Of a stretch of 64,000 nt of DNA, positions 7,996 through 17,328 are shown piece by piece. Each line of letters opens with the position of its first letter. Position 1 is the first letter of the stretch. The position numbers and the translations under genes are program-made. Source of the DNA: Candidatus Egerieimonas intestinavium (GTDB taxonomy: Bacteria; Bacillota; Clostridia; Lachnospirales; Lachnospiraceae). The notes below the pieces were generated by a model. The model made no database searches and was not told where the DNA came from. It worked only from the letters and a program-made list of their open reading frames with translations. Location of the stretch: positions 1 to 64,000 of the forward strand of contig DVHU01000031.1 in NCBI GenBank assembly GCA_018711815.1. The letters are read 5' to 3'.

Positions 7996-9306
7996 ATGAG
8001 AGCTTATACTACGCAGATGGATGCAGCAAGAAAAGGAATAGCCACACCCCAGATGGAGGCGGTGGCCCAGAAGGAGCATATGCCTCTGGAGCAGCTGATG
8101 CAGCTGGTGGCCAAGGGACAGGTGGTCATCTGTGCCAATAAAAATCATACCTGCCTGGATCCCCAGGGGGTGGGCAGCATGCTGCGCACCAAGGTCAACG
8201 TGAACCTGGGAGTCTCCAGGGACTGCAAGGATTATGATGTGGAGATGGAAAAAGTCATGAGCGCTGTGCGTCTGGGAGCCGAGGCCATCATGGATCTGTC
8301 CAGCCACGGGGATACCCAGCCCTTCCGGCAGAAGCTCACCCGGGAGTGCCCGGCCATGATCGGCACAGTGCCCGTGTACGACAGCGTAATCCACTACCAG
8401 CGGGATCTGGCGGAGCTTACTGCCCAGGATTTCCTTGAGGTGATTCGGATGCACGCCCAGGACGGCGTGGATTTTGTGACTCTGCACTGTGGGATCACCA
8501 GAAAAACCATTGAGCAGATCAAGAAGCACAAGCGGGAAATGAATATTGTCAGCCGGGGCGGCAGCCTGGTTTTTGCCTGGATGAGCATGACCGGCCAGGA
8601 GAATCCCTTCTATGAGTATTTTGACGATATTCTGGAGATTTGCCAGGAGTATGACGTGACTATCTCCCTGGGGGACGCCTGCCGGCCGGGCTGCCTGGCG
8701 GACGCCACAGACGTGTGCCAGATCGAGGAGCTGGTGCGTCTGGGAGAATTGACCAAGAGAGCCTGGGAGCGCAATGTGCAGGTGATGGTGGAGGGGCCCG
8801 GCCATGTGCCCTTGAATCAGGTGGCTGCCAACATGGAGGTGCAAAAGAGCATCTGCATGGGCGCGCCCTTCTACGTGCTGGGGCCCCTGGTGACAGACAT
8901 CGCTCCGGGCTACGATCACATCACCGGGGCCATCGGGGGCGCGGTGGCCGCCATGAGCGGAGCGGCATTTCTCTGCTATGTGACTCCGGCGGAGCATCTG
9001 GCCCTGCCCAACCTGGAGGATGTAAAGCAGGGGATTATCGCCTCTAAGATCGCCGCTCATGCGGCTGACATTGCCAAGGGAATACCGGGGGCCCGGGAGA
9101 TTGACGACCGCATGGCCAGGGCTCGCCGGAAGCTGGACTGGGAGGAGCAGTTTGCCTGCGCCCTGGATCCGGACACCGCCCGGGCCATCCGGGACAGCAG
9201 AAGCCCCGAGGACGACCACAGCGACACCTGCAGCATGTGCGGGAAGTTCTGCGCAGTCCGCAGCATGAATAAGGCTTTGGCCGGGGAGTATATTGATATT
9301 CTGTAA
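7996..9306 (+). CDS. thiC: Phosphomethylpyrimidine synthase (radical SAM)
   Basis: Converts aminoimidazole ribotide to HMP-P, the de novo pyrimidine step. It is 436 aa, the short clostridial/archaeal form. Conserved stretches include [29 protein letters not shown] and [20 protein letters not shown]. The C-terminal iron-sulfur cluster motif reads C-S-M-C-G-K-F-C, which is CX2CX3C rather than the CX2CX4C of the long form. It closes the operon. With ThiW/ThiM salvage and no thiazole-synthesis genes nearby, the cell may make HMP but import thiazole. Confidence 0.96.
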   Translation: MRAYTTQMDAARKGIATPQMEAVAQKEHMPLEQLMQLVAKGQVVICANKNHTCLDPQGVGSMLRTKVNVNLGVSRDCKDYDVEMEKVMSAVRLGAEAIMDLSSHGDTQPFRQKLTRECPAMIGTVPVYDSVIHYQRDLAELTAQDFLEVIRMHAQDGVDFVTLHCGITRKTIEQIKKHKREMNIVSRGGSLVFAWMSMTGQENPFYEYFDDILEICQEYDVTISLGDACRPGCLADATDVCQIEELVRLGELTKRAWERNVQVMVEGPGHVPLNQVAANMEVQKSICMGAPFYVLGPLVTDIAPGYDHITGAIGGAVAAMSGAAFLCYVTPAEHLALPNLEDVKQGIIASKIAAHAADIAKGIPGAREIDDRMARARRKLDWEEQFACALDPDTARAIRDSRSPEDDHSDTCSMCGKFCAVRSMNKALAGEYIDIL

Positions 9307-9313
9307 TTCCGGT

Positions 9314-9365
9314 AAAAAAAGGAGAGAAAAGCCATCAGAATTTGAATGGCTTTTCTCTCCTTTTT
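9314..9365. terminator. Bidirectional terminator between thiC and plsC
   Basis: A long stem, GGAGAGAAAAGCCAT with ATGGCTTTTCTCTCC (9321-9335 / 9346-9360), is flanked by an A-run on the left and TTTTT on the right. It serves the two convergent genes. Confidence 0.9.
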
Positions 9366-9373
9366 CAATGGAT

Positions 9374-10120
9374 TTATTTCTTTACCAGCTCCTGATTTTT
9401 TACCAGCATCTCCAGAATTTTGCCCTGCACGTACTGGCCCAGGCGCTTTTGCTCCTGCCGGGAGAGCTGTTCCGGGTAGATGGGGGCGCCGTACTCGATG
9501 ACCACCTTGGTCTTGGTGATTTTCGGGAAATGGGCCTCAAAAATTTCAGCGGTGTTGTTCATGGCTATGGGGATGATGGGGCAGCCGCTCTTGGTGGCCA
9601 GCTTAAAGCTTCCTTCATGGAAGGGGAGAAGCTCCAGCTCATTATCCCCCTTGTTTCTGGTGCCTTCGGGGAAGATACAGATGGAAATGCCGGACTTCAT
9701 CTTTTCAATCCCCAAAAGAATGGTCTTCAGCCCCTCCTTGATATCCTTCCGGTCCAGGAAAAGACAGTGCAGATACCGCATCCAGGTGGAGAGCAGAGGG
9801 ATTTTCTCCATCTCCTTTTTGGCCACGTAGCCGGTGAGCCGGGGACAGCGGGAGTAGGTCAGCAGAATATCAAAAAAGCTCCGGTGATTGCCTACATAGA
9901 GGACAGCTGTGTCCGTGGGGACATTTTCCTCTCCGATGACGACGGTCTCCACTCCGGTTATTTTTAAAATCAGCTTAAAGGTCCCCTGGACAATGCGAAG
10001 GGAGCTGATGGCCTTTTTGTTGGGAGCAAACTTCCCCAGCACCCACTCCGCCAGCATGACCGGGATGAACACCAGCAAAAAGCCCACCACGATAATACAC
10101 ACAGTAATAAATCGAATCAT
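9374..10120 (-). CDS. plsC: 1-acyl-sn-glycerol-3-phosphate acyltransferase (PlsC-like)
   Basis: Membrane enzyme that adds the second acyl chain to lysophosphatidic acid in phospholipid synthesis. It has a hydrophobic N-terminal segment (about residues 3-26), the catalytic NHX4D motif as NHRSFFD, and the acceptor-binding motif FPEGTRNKGD. It is 248 aa, the normal length. It stands alone on the minus strand, divergent from the PrcB-like gene. Confidence 0.93.
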   Translation of the reverse strand: MIRFITVCIIVVGFLLVFIPVMLAEWVLGKFAPNKKAISSLRIVQGTFKLILKITGVETVVIGEENVPTDTAVLYVGNHRSFFDILLTYSRCPRLTGYVAKKEMEKIPLLSTWMRYLHCLFLDRKDIKEGLKTILLGIEKMKSGISICIFPEGTRNKGDNELELLPFHEGSFKLATKSGCPIIPIAMNNTAEIFEAHFPKITKTKVVIEYGAPIYPEQLSRQEQKRLGQYVQGKILEMLVKNQELVKK

Positions 10121-10202
10121 GACAACCTGCTTTCTTTACCAAACGGTATAATGAAATTACTCAATGAAAACATTATAACGAAAAAGAAGGATAGTTGCAA
10201 GA

Positions 10203-10230
10203 ATATAATTTTCAGCGGGCCATACATATA
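10203..10230 (+). promoter_or_regulatory. Possible sporulation (SigE/SigK-like) promoter before the PrcB-like/sipL pair
   Basis: CATACATATA (10221-10230) matches the -10 style of mother-cell sigma factors. An ATATAA stretch 13-14 bases upstream could be the -35. The downstream gene sipL belongs to the mother-cell coat programme. No good SigA -35 is visible. Confidence 0.35.
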
Positions 10231-10260
10231 GAATGACAAGTTGCACAGGAGTGAGAACGG

Positions 10261-10668
10261 ATGGAAAGAGCAAAACAGGTTCTGCTGATCCTGCTTCTGG
10301 CCGGGGCGCTGGCAGGCTGCGGCTGGAAAAATCTGGACAGCGAGAAGGAGGAGGCCCTGGACTTTACGGTAGTAAAAGAGGAGGATCTGCCGGAGGCGGT
10401 GGAGGAGATTCTGGAGACTAAGAAGGCGGAGCCCTTCCAGATGTCTTATCAGAGCGACGGCTACCTCTATCTGCTGCAGGGCTACGGCCAGCAGAACAGC
10501 GGCGGCTTTAGCATCCAGGTGAAAAAGCTGGCGGCCACGGAGGACGCCATCTATTTTTCCACGGAGCTTTTGGGGCCCCAGACCAAGGAGCAGCAAAAGG
10601 GCGGAGTTTCCTGCCCCTACCTGGTGGTCAAGACCCAGTACCGGGATCTGCCGGTGGTCTTTGAATAG
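10261..10668 (+). CDS. Lipoprotein with PrcB-like C-terminal domain
   Basis: 135-aa secreted lipoprotein. The signal peptide ends in lipobox L-A-G-C (Cys near residue 20). The C-terminal half (GGFSIQVKKL ... CPYLVVKTQYRDLPVVF) resembles the PrcB_C domain, named after a protease-complex subunit of Treponema; its role in Firmicutes is unknown. It lies 77 bases upstream of sipL and may be co-expressed with it during sporulation. Confidence 0.7.
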   Translation: MERAKQVLLILLLAGALAGCGWKNLDSEKEEALDFTVVKEEDLPEAVEEILETKKAEPFQMSYQSDGYLYLLQGYGQQNSGGFSIQVKKLAATEDAIYFSTELLGPQTKEQQKGGVSCPYLVVKTQYRDLPVVFE

Positions 10669-10745
10669 CCAATATAAGGAAAAGCCCAGGCATATTTCAG
10701 GGGGACAGCTCATAGACTAAAAGAAAAATGCAAAGAAGAGAGGGA

Positions 10746-12317
10746 ATGGGTGTGGAACTGATTAAAAAGAATCTGCATATGCTGCGGACCAAGAGCGAAG
10801 CCATGAACCAGGTGACCTTTGATGAAGATTACAATGTGCCGGACAGCTGTCCTGATGTGGGCCGGATGATACAAAAAGACGGGGAAGTGGTCATCGAGGA
10901 GGTTCAGATCAATGCGGGAAACGCGGCCATCAAGGGAGGGCTGGTTTTCCGTCTGCTCTATGTGGCGGACGACGAGGCCCACCGGGTACACAGCCTGGAG
11001 GGACGGATCGGGATTCAGGAGACTCTTTACCTGGAGGGGCTGGAGAGCGGAGATAAGGTCTGCCTGAAATGGGAGATCGAGGATCTGACCATCCGGCTGA
11101 TTCATTCCCGCAAGCTCAATATCAAAGCCCTCATCAGCTTCCGGGCAGGGGTGGATGAGCTGGAGGACGTGGCTGTCCCCACAGATCTGAAGGATCAGGA
11201 GGGAATCTCCGTAAAGAAAAAGGAGCTGCAGGTCCTCTCCCTGTGCGTACATAAAAAAGATACCATGCGCAGAAAAGAGGAGATGGTACTGCCCTCCAAC
11301 AAGCCTAACATCCACCGGATTCTCTGGAGGGACGCCCAGCTGCGGGCCCTGGATATGAGGCCGGATCAGGATCAGGTGCTGATCAAGGGAGAGCTTTTCC
11401 TGTTTGTGCTCTACGCCGGGGATGATGAGGATCATCCGCTCCAGTGGGTGGAGCAGGCCATCCCCTTCTCCGGGGAAGTGGCCTGCAATGGCTGCCGCCA
11501 GGAGCTGATTCCCCATATTGAGGCCCAGATGCAGCAGGCGGCCCTGGAAATCCAGCCGGACGCCGACGGGGAGGAGCGGATTATCCAGGCGGATCTGGTG
11601 CTGGAGCTGGATATGAAATTTTACCGGGAAGAGTCCATGAGCATTCTCCAGGACGTATACACGCCCCAGAAGGAGTGCAGACCCATCACCCAGGAGCACG
11701 TGCTCTCCTCCCTGCTGATCCGCAATGACTCCAAGTGCCGGCTGCAGGAGCGGGTGACGGTTCAGGGAAGCCAGGGAAAAATTCTCCAGGTCTGCCACAG
11801 CAGCGGCGACATACGGGTGGATCAGGCCCGGGTGGTGGAGAAGGGAATCCAGGTGGAGGGAATTGTCCTGGTGAGGGTTCTCTACATCATCACAGATGAC
11901 GCCATGCCCTTCTACTCCATGGAGGAGGCCATCCCCTTCAGCCATCTGATCGAGGCGGCGGGCATTGGCCGGGACTGCGTCTACCATCTGCGCACGGATC
12001 TGGAGCAGCTTTCCACCAATATGGCGGACAGCAGTCAGCTGGAGGTGAAGGCAGTTATCAATCTCAATGCTCTGGTGCTGAGGCAGCAGCGGGAGCAGGT
12101 GATTTCCGAGATCACCGAGACGGCTCTGGATCGGAAGAAGATTCAGGAGCTACCGGGGATTGTCTGCTACGTGGTTCAGCCGGAGGACACCCTCTGGGAT
12201 GTGGCGAAGCGGTTTTACACCAGCCTGGAGGAAATCCGGGAACTCAACGGCCTGGAGGGGGAAAACCTTACGCCCGGAGAACCCCTGCTGGTGGTGAAAA
12301 ATGTTACCGGCTGTTGA
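10746..12317 (+). CDS. sipL: SipL-like spore coat protein (SPOCS/DUF3794 repeats plus LysM)
   Basis: In Clostridioides difficile SipL binds SpoIVA and anchors the coat around the forespore. This protein has three DUF3794/SPOCS-type repeats (about residues 25-150, 180-300, 320-450) and a C-terminal LysM domain (about 470-518, VVQPEDTLWDVAKRFY). ATG 10746 is preferred over 10728 because it has purine-rich GAAGAGAGG directly upstream and gives the usual MGVELIKKN N-terminus (523 aa). The family assignment is firm; the exact role is inferred. Confidence 0.87.
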   Translation: MGVELIKKNLHMLRTKSEAMNQVTFDEDYNVPDSCPDVGRMIQKDGEVVIEEVQINAGNAAIKGGLVFRLLYVADDEAHRVHSLEGRIGIQETLYLEGLESGDKVCLKWEIEDLTIRLIHSRKLNIKALISFRAGVDELEDVAVPTDLKDQEGISVKKKELQVLSLCVHKKDTMRRKEEMVLPSNKPNIHRILWRDAQLRALDMRPDQDQVLIKGELFLFVLYAGDDEDHPLQWVEQAIPFSGEVACNGCRQELIPHIEAQMQQAALEIQPDADGEERIIQADLVLELDMKFYREESMSILQDVYTPQKECRPITQEHVLSSLLIRNDSKCRLQERVTVQGSQGKILQVCHSSGDIRVDQARVVEKGIQVEGIVLVRVLYIITDDAMPFYSMEEAIPFSHLIEAAGIGRDCVYHLRTDLEQLSTNMADSSQLEVKAVINLNALVLRQQREQVISEITETALDRKKIQELPGIVCYVVQPEDTLWDVAKRFYTSLEEIRELNGLEGENLTPGEPLLVVKNVTGC

Positions 12318-12320
12318 GGC

Positions 12321-12349
12321 TTGCATTTCCCTCCCCGCTCATGTATAAT
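12321..12349 (+). promoter_or_regulatory. SigA-type promoter of ispE-gntR
   Basis: TTGCAT (12321-12326), 17-base spacer, perfect TATAAT (12344-12349), about 80 bases before ispE. Confidence 0.75.
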
Positions 12350-12432
12350 CAAATTGTACTAATATGAATACAATATACAAAATACACGATAATACAAAAT
12401 CTTCTGAAAAGTGAGAAAATACGGGGGAAACT

Positions 12433-13311
12433 ATGAGATTACGGGCGCTGGCAAAGATCAATCTGGGACTGGATGTGCTGAGAAAGAGAGAGGACGGCTA
12501 TCATGAAGTCCGCATGGTTATGCAGACCATACGGATGTATGATCAGCTGGAGCTGAAGCGCAGCTCCAGGGCCGGAATAAGGCTCCAGACCAACCGGCCC
12601 TACCTGCCCACCGGCGACGGCAACCTGGTATACCGGGCCGCCCAGCTTCTGATGGAGGAATTTCAGGTGAAGGATGGCCTTGACATCCGCCTGGAGAAAT
12701 TCATTCCGGTGGCTGCGGGGATGGCCGGAGGGAGCTCCGACGCGGCCGCAGCCATGGTGGGGGTGAACCGCATCTTCCACCTGGGCCTCTCCCAGGAGGA
12801 GCTGATGGAGCGGGGCGTAAAGATCGGAGCCGACGTGCCCTACTGTATTCTCCGGGGAACGGCGCTGGCCGAGGGGATCGGGGAAAAGCTGACGCCTCTG
12901 CCGCCCATGCCGGACTGCTGGATCCTCATCGGCAAGCCTGGCATCAGCGTGTCCACCCGCTTTGTCTACGGCAATCTGAAGGCCAATGAATTAGAAGAGC
13001 ACCCGGACATGGATGGGCTGCTGCAGGGGCTTCAGGCTGGAGATCTGAAATCCATGTGCGTCTCTATGGGAAATGTGCTGGAGACAGTGACTATCCCGGC
13101 GTACCCGGTGATCCGGCAGATTAAGGAGCAGATGCTTCAGGCCGGAGCCATTCAGGCCCTGATGAGCGGAAGCGGTCCCACCGTATTTGGCATTTTCGAC
13201 GACTATACCAAGGCCAAGGAGGCCTGCTTCCGTCTGAGGCGGGGGCGCCTGGCCAAGCAGGTCTTTCTGACAACGCCCTATAACAAGGGAGGAGGAACCA
13301 ATGACAAGTGA
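12433..13311 (+). CDS. ispE: 4-diphosphocytidyl-2-C-methyl-D-erythritol kinase
   Basis: GHMP-family kinase of the MEP isoprenoid pathway. It is 292 aa with LRALAKINLGLDVL at the N-terminus, the ATP-binding motif PVAAGMAGGSSDAAA (about residues 95-109) and the C-terminal GSGPTVFGIF. GGGGGA precedes the ATG. It overlaps the GntR regulator start by 11 bases, so the two are translationally linked. Confidence 0.95.
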   Translation: MRLRALAKINLGLDVLRKREDGYHEVRMVMQTIRMYDQLELKRSSRAGIRLQTNRPYLPTGDGNLVYRAAQLLMEEFQVKDGLDIRLEKFIPVAAGMAGGSSDAAAAMVGVNRIFHLGLSQEELMERGVKIGADVPYCILRGTALAEGIGEKLTPLPPMPDCWILIGKPGISVSTRFVYGNLKANELEEHPDMDGLLQGLQAGDLKSMCVSMGNVLETVTIPAYPVIRQIKEQMLQAGAIQALMSGSGPTVFGIFDDYTKAKEACFRLRRGRLAKQVFLTTPYNKGGGTNDK

Positions 13312-13975
13312 ATTTCAAATGACAATGGACGAGTATCTGCCCCTGCGGGATGTGGTGTTCCAGACTCTGCGAAAGGCTATCCTGCGGGGGGAGTTAAAGC
13401 CCGGCGAGCGGCTGATGGAGATCGCTCTGGCCAATAAGCTGGGGGTCAGCAGAACCCCGGTGCGGGAAGCTATCCGCATGCTGGAGCAGGAGGGCCTGGT
13501 CATTATGATTCCCCGCAAGGGAGCCCAGGTAGCTCAGATTACCATGAAGGACTTAAATGACGTGCTGGAAGTGCGGCTGGGCTTGGAGGAGCTGGCCATG
13601 CAGTTTGCCTGCAAGCGAATCACCCAGGAGCAGTTGGCGGAGTTAAAGAGGGCACTATTGGAAATCGAGCGGCTTCTGGCCACCGACGACGTGACCGCCC
13701 TGGCCCAGGCGGACGTGGATTTTCACGAGATTATCTACCGGGCCACGGACAACCGGCGGCTGAATCAGATTATCAACAACGTGCGGGAGCAGATGTACCG
13801 CTATCGGGTGGAGTATCTGAAGGACAGCAGAACCCGGGGAACCCTCCTGCAGGAACACCGGGACATTTATCAGGCGATAGCTGCCCGGGACGGGGAGAAG
13901 GCCAGATCCTGCATTCGCCAGCATATCATGAATCAGCAGCAGTCCATCGCCCGGTCTCTGAAGGATCATGTATAA
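13301..13975 (+). CDS. GntR-family regulator (FCD domain)
   Basis: 224-aa transcription factor. The N-terminal winged helix (about residues 14-80) contains LANKLGVSRTPVREAIRMLEQEGLV. The C-terminal all-helical FCD ligand domain has EVRLGLEELA, DVDFHEIIY and EHRDIYQAI with the histidines typical of metal/carboxylate-binding members. The ligand is unknown. It sits in one unit with ispE; its targets cannot be told from context. Confidence 0.9.
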   Translation: MTSEFQMTMDEYLPLRDVVFQTLRKAILRGELKPGERLMEIALANKLGVSRTPVREAIRMLEQEGLVIMIPRKGAQVAQITMKDLNDVLEVRLGLEELAMQFACKRITQEQLAELKRALLEIERLLATDDVTALAQADVDFHEIIYRATDNRRLNQIINNVREQMYRYRVEYLKDSRTRGTLLQEHRDIYQAIAARDGEKARSCIRQHIMNQQQSIARSLKDHV

Positions 13976-13999
13976 AATTGGAAAAAGCGTATATCCTAG

Positions 14000-14026
14000 A
14001 GGATGTCTGAAAAGGCATCCTTTTTT
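14000..14026 (+). terminator. Terminator after the GntR gene
   Basis: AGGATG...CATCCT hairpin followed by TTTTTT. It overlaps the first codons of the longest possible gerAA frame, which argues against a start at 14003. Confidence 0.75.
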
Positions 14027-14062
14027 GTTCCTATGAACTTTCAGAAAGGCCAGGTGAGGAAG

Positions 14063-15571
14063 ATGAAGGAAAAACAGCCGGTTTCCCGGCAGCTGTGGAA
14101 AAATGAGAGCTGGATGCGGGAGCAGTGCAGGGACTGCGACGATATCAAATTTCGGAAGATGAAGCTGGGGAGGGAGGCAAAGCTTTCCTGCCTGATGATC
14201 TATATTGAGACAGCGGTGGACAACGTGATGCTGGAAAATTCCCTGCTGGGGCAGATGGTCAACCGACTCTGGGAGATGCCTGCCCAGGAGGTATATCAGG
14301 CTATCCGGGACAACAGCCTGGGTATTTCCGATGTGCAGGAGCTGGTTTCCCTGGAAGACGCCCGGAGGGCTATGCTGGCCGGAAACGCTGTGCTCTTTCT
14401 GGAGGACTATGACCGGGCTCTGAAAATTTCCTCCAAGGGGTACGCCAACAAGGGCGTGTCCAAGGCGGAGACGGAGAAAGTGCTGCGGGGCTCCAACGAG
14501 GGTATGTCGGACTCGGTAAAGATCAATTCCGCCCTGATCAGGAAAAGGGTACGCAGCACAGACCTGAAGGTGAAGGAGATGTTCCTGGGGGAGCGCTCTG
14601 ATACGGTGGTCGCCCTGGTATACATGGAGGAGTTGGCCTATCCCGGGGTGGTGGAGGCCATCGACCGTAGGCTCAAGAGCTTCTCCATAGACGGGGTGCT
14701 GGATTCGGGGGTGCTGGAGCAGCTGACGGAAAAGAGCTGGATGACGCCTTTCCCCCAGTACCAGACCACCGAGAGGCCCGACCGGGCGGCCCAGGCAGTG
14801 CTAAACGGCAGAGTGGTGGTTCTGGCGGACAATTCCCCGGAGGCATTGATTCTGCCCGCCACTTTCTCAGATTTTATGAAGTCCAGCGAGGATCAGTACC
14901 AGAGATTTGCCATCGCCGGATTCCAGCGGGCCATGCGCTATGTGGCTATGGCCACGGCCCTGCTGCTGTCTGGCCTGTACCTGGCGGTGATTAATTTCCA
15001 CACCCAGATTCTGCCCACCCAGCTGGTGCTCTCCGTGGCTGAGGCCCGCCGGGGCGTGCCCTTCCCCAGCCTGGTGGAAATCCTCTTCATGGAGCTGGCC
15101 TTTGAGCTGATTCGGGAGGCGGGAATACGAATGCCGGGGATGCTCAGCGGAACCATCGGCATCGTGGGAGGCCTCATCATCGGGGACGCGGCGGTGAGCG
15201 CCAACCTGGTGAGCCCCATCACCGTGGTGGTGGTGGCGGCCAGCGCCCTGGGGGCCTTCGCCATTCCCAGCGAGGAATTCGCCGCTCCCTTCCGGCTGCT
15301 GAAATTCGGTTTTATCCTGGCGGGAGGATTCTTCGGCATGCTGGGAATCGCCGCGGGCCTCTACCTGCTGCTGGGGCACCTGGCCAGCCTCACCAGCTTT
15401 CGGATCCCCTATCTGATGCCTTTTGTGTCCATGGAAGCGGAGCACAACCGGGCGGAGGGAGATAAGATATTCCGGGCGCCGATCTGGCGGATGCGCTATC
15501 GGCCTGTCTTTGCCAGAAGACAGCAGAGGATCCGGCTCCGGGAAAGGGGGAAACAGGATGTTCGCGGATAA
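14063..15571 (+). CDS. Spore germination receptor A subunit (GerA/SpoVAF family)
   Basis: Inner-membrane subunit of a nutrient germinant receptor in spores. 502 aa from ATG 14063, which has GGTGAGGA upstream; the ATG at 14003 falls in a terminator. The N-terminal half is soluble and the C-terminal half holds about five membrane segments. Family-typical stretches include SCLMIYIETAVDN, VSVAEARRGVPFPSLVEIL and GTIGIVGGLIIGDAAV. First of three translationally overlapping ger genes. Confidence 0.92.
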   Translation: MKEKQPVSRQLWKNESWMREQCRDCDDIKFRKMKLGREAKLSCLMIYIETAVDNVMLENSLLGQMVNRLWEMPAQEVYQAIRDNSLGISDVQELVSLEDARRAMLAGNAVLFLEDYDRALKISSKGYANKGVSKAETEKVLRGSNEGMSDSVKINSALIRKRVRSTDLKVKEMFLGERSDTVVALVYMEELAYPGVVEAIDRRLKSFSIDGVLDSGVLEQLTEKSWMTPFPQYQTTERPDRAAQAVLNGRVVVLADNSPEALILPATFSDFMKSSEDQYQRFAIAGFQRAMRYVAMATALLLSGLYLAVINFHTQILPTQLVLSVAEARRGVPFPSLVEILFMELAFELIREAGIRMPGMLSGTIGIVGGLIIGDAAVSANLVSPITVVVVAASALGAFAIPSEEFAAPFRLLKFGFILAGGFFGMLGIAAGLYLLLGHLASLTSFRIPYLMPFVSMEAEHNRAEGDKIFRAPIWRMRYRPVFARRQQRIRLRERGKQDVRG

Positions 15572-16607
15572 TGGAAGAATTTCCAAGAGACAGCTGGCTC
15601 TTCAGCTGATGCTCTCCTTCGGGGGAGTCCTCCTCCTGGTGGTGCCGGGGCAGGAGGGCTTTGCCGGACGGGAGGGGATTTTCGGACTGATGATCGGGTA
15701 TGCGGGATTCTGTCTCTACCTGTTTTTCCTCATGCGCCTGGCGGGCCCTTGCCGGGATCCCCGGCGGACCGCCGGCAAAGCGGCGGGGGTCCTGATCGCG
15801 GTTCTCTATGGGCTGATTCTCACCGTGACGGCGGCCTGGCTGCTGCAGCAGATGGGGAAGATAGGCTCCCGCTACCTGGTGGAGGGAGCCGATGAAAACC
15901 TTCTGATTCTGCTGCTTTTGGCGGTGGCGGCCCTGGGCACCGGCCGGGATGTGCAGCGCCGGGGACGTCTGGGGGAGGCCCTCTTTCCCATAATCGCCGC
16001 CGCCCTCCTGCTCTTTTTCCTCCTGGCCCTCTTCCAGGGGGACAGCAGCTACCTGATGGAGGCGGAGGAGGTGACGGCCCGGGGGATTTTGGAGAAGGGC
16101 TGGCTGGTATTTTCCCTGGTGTCCCTGGTGGGGGTCATGCCCTTCCTGCTGGGGAGGGTTGACCGCTATGCCGGGGCGGCGGGAAGGCTGCGCTGGTCCA
16201 TGGGAACGATTTTTCTATTTTTGGGAGCCAGCCTGCTGCTGCTTCGGGCGGTATTTGGCCAGGAGGGAATCCGGTACAAGGAATTTCCCATGGCCGATCT
16301 GATGGGGGGAACCAGCCTTCCGGGAGGTTTCCTGCAGCGCCTGGACATCCTGTGGATCACCGTTCTTATGCTGAGTCTTTTGTTCGCGGTGGGGAGCCTG
16401 CTTTTTTACGCCGGGGATATCCTGGAGAGGTTCAAGCTGCCCCACGGCAGGATTCCCGTGCTGGCGATCACAGGCTTTCTGGCGCTGCCGGCAGTCACCG
16501 GGAGTAGTCTGGGAGAAAATTATCTGCTCTTGCTGACCCGGGTAGGAGCGCCGGTGCTGCTGGCCTTCTCCCTGGGAATGAGCCTGATGGGAAGGAGAGA
16601 GGGATGA
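15558..16607 (+). CDS. Spore germination permease (GerAB-like)
   Basis: Multi-pass membrane protein (349 aa, about ten segments) with the size and position of the B subunit, an APC-type permease that senses germinants. Sequence conservation with classical GerAB is weak: it starts RISKRQLALQLMLSFGG and lacks obvious long conserved motifs, so position carries much of the evidence. ATG 15558 lies inside the end of gerAA (14-base overlap) after AAACAGG. Its end overlaps the next gene by ATGA. Confidence 0.75.
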   Translation: MFADNGRISKRQLALQLMLSFGGVLLLVVPGQEGFAGREGIFGLMIGYAGFCLYLFFLMRLAGPCRDPRRTAGKAAGVLIAVLYGLILTVTAAWLLQQMGKIGSRYLVEGADENLLILLLLAVAALGTGRDVQRRGRLGEALFPIIAAALLLFFLLALFQGDSSYLMEAEEVTARGILEKGWLVFSLVSLVGVMPFLLGRVDRYAGAAGRLRWSMGTIFLFLGASLLLLRAVFGQEGIRYKEFPMADLMGGTSLPGGFLQRLDILWITVLMLSLLFAVGSLLFYAGDILERFKLPHGRIPVLAITGFLALPAVTGSSLGENYLLLLTRVGAPVLLAFSLGMSLMGRREG

Positions 16608-17215
16608 GAAGGGCGCTGGGAATTTTCTGTATTTTGATGACGCTGATGGCGGGCTGCGGGGTGGAGCCGGAAAAACGGGCCTACCCGCTGGCAGTGAGTT
16701 TAGATCTCCGGGAGGGAGAGTACGAGGTGCGCTACGGGATGGCCAGGCTCTCGGCGGTGACGGGCCAGGGCAAGGAGCCGGAGGGCGATTCGGCGGAAAG
16801 GCTGGCCTTCCGGGGGGAGAGCCTGGAGGCGGTGCGCCGGGCTTACCACAGGAGCCAGCAGTATTACCTGGATACCGGCCATGTGCAGGCGGTTCTCCTG
16901 GGGGAGACTCTTCAGGAAGACCGGGAGAAGCTGGCCCAGGCCCTGGAAGAGATGGAAGAGAACCGGATGCTGGGCAGCGGCTGCTACGTCTTTTCCTGCC
17001 CTGATCCCGGGGCCCTGATGGAGCTGGACGGTACGGTTCTGGAATCCCTGGGGGAGTATCTGGTGGGAATCTATGAGAACCGGCCCGCGGATCAGGGGGA
17101 GAAGGGCGTCACTCTCCAGGAGGTGTACAGCGCCTGGTACCGGGACGGGAGCCTGCCAGCCCTTCCCCGGGCAGTCCTGGGGGAAAACGGTCTGCCGGTG
17201 GTGGAAAACTCCTGA
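16604..17215 (+). CDS. Short GerAC-like germination lipoprotein
   Basis: 203-aa lipoprotein with signal peptide and lipobox L-M-A-G-C (Cys about residue 18). The position as third gene of a ger operon and the opening (YPLAVSLDLREGEYEVRYGMARL) fit the N-terminal domain of GerAC proteins. These are usually near 370-400 aa, so the C-terminal half is missing or was never part of this subfamily. An imperfect copy of its last 38 bases lies just downstream at 17232-17269. Confidence 0.7.
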   Translation: MRRALGIFCILMTLMAGCGVEPEKRAYPLAVSLDLREGEYEVRYGMARLSAVTGQGKEPEGDSAERLAFRGESLEAVRRAYHRSQQYYLDTGHVQAVLLGETLQEDREKLAQALEEMEENRMLGSGCYVFSCPDPGALMELDGTVLESLGEYLVGIYENRPADQGEKGVTLQEVYSAWYRDGSLPALPRAVLGENGLPVVENS

Positions 17216-17269
17216 TTGGGAAGACGGCTTTGGGGAAAAAGGGCCGGCGGCGGTGGAAAACCCCTGATT
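17180..17269 (+). repeat. Imperfect 38-bp direct repeat spanning the end of the gerAC-like gene
   Basis: 17180-17217 and 17232-17269 match at 32 of 38 positions by eye (52-base period). The first copy encodes the last residues VVENS plus stop; the second is non-coding. It looks like a local duplication. Confidence 0.6.
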
Positions 17270-17328
17270 AAAGAGTCCCCTCCCTGGGAAAACTTCTGAC
17301 AGAGAATAACGAGACAGGAGGGACCCGC

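Noticed and set aside
7615-9219. 534-residue minus-strand frame
   Set aside because: Shadow of thiC and thiD; the plus-strand proteins are unmistakable.
14003-14062. Upstream start for the GerA-family subunit
   Set aside because: The first codons lie in the terminator of the preceding gene, and a good ribosome site precedes ATG 14063.
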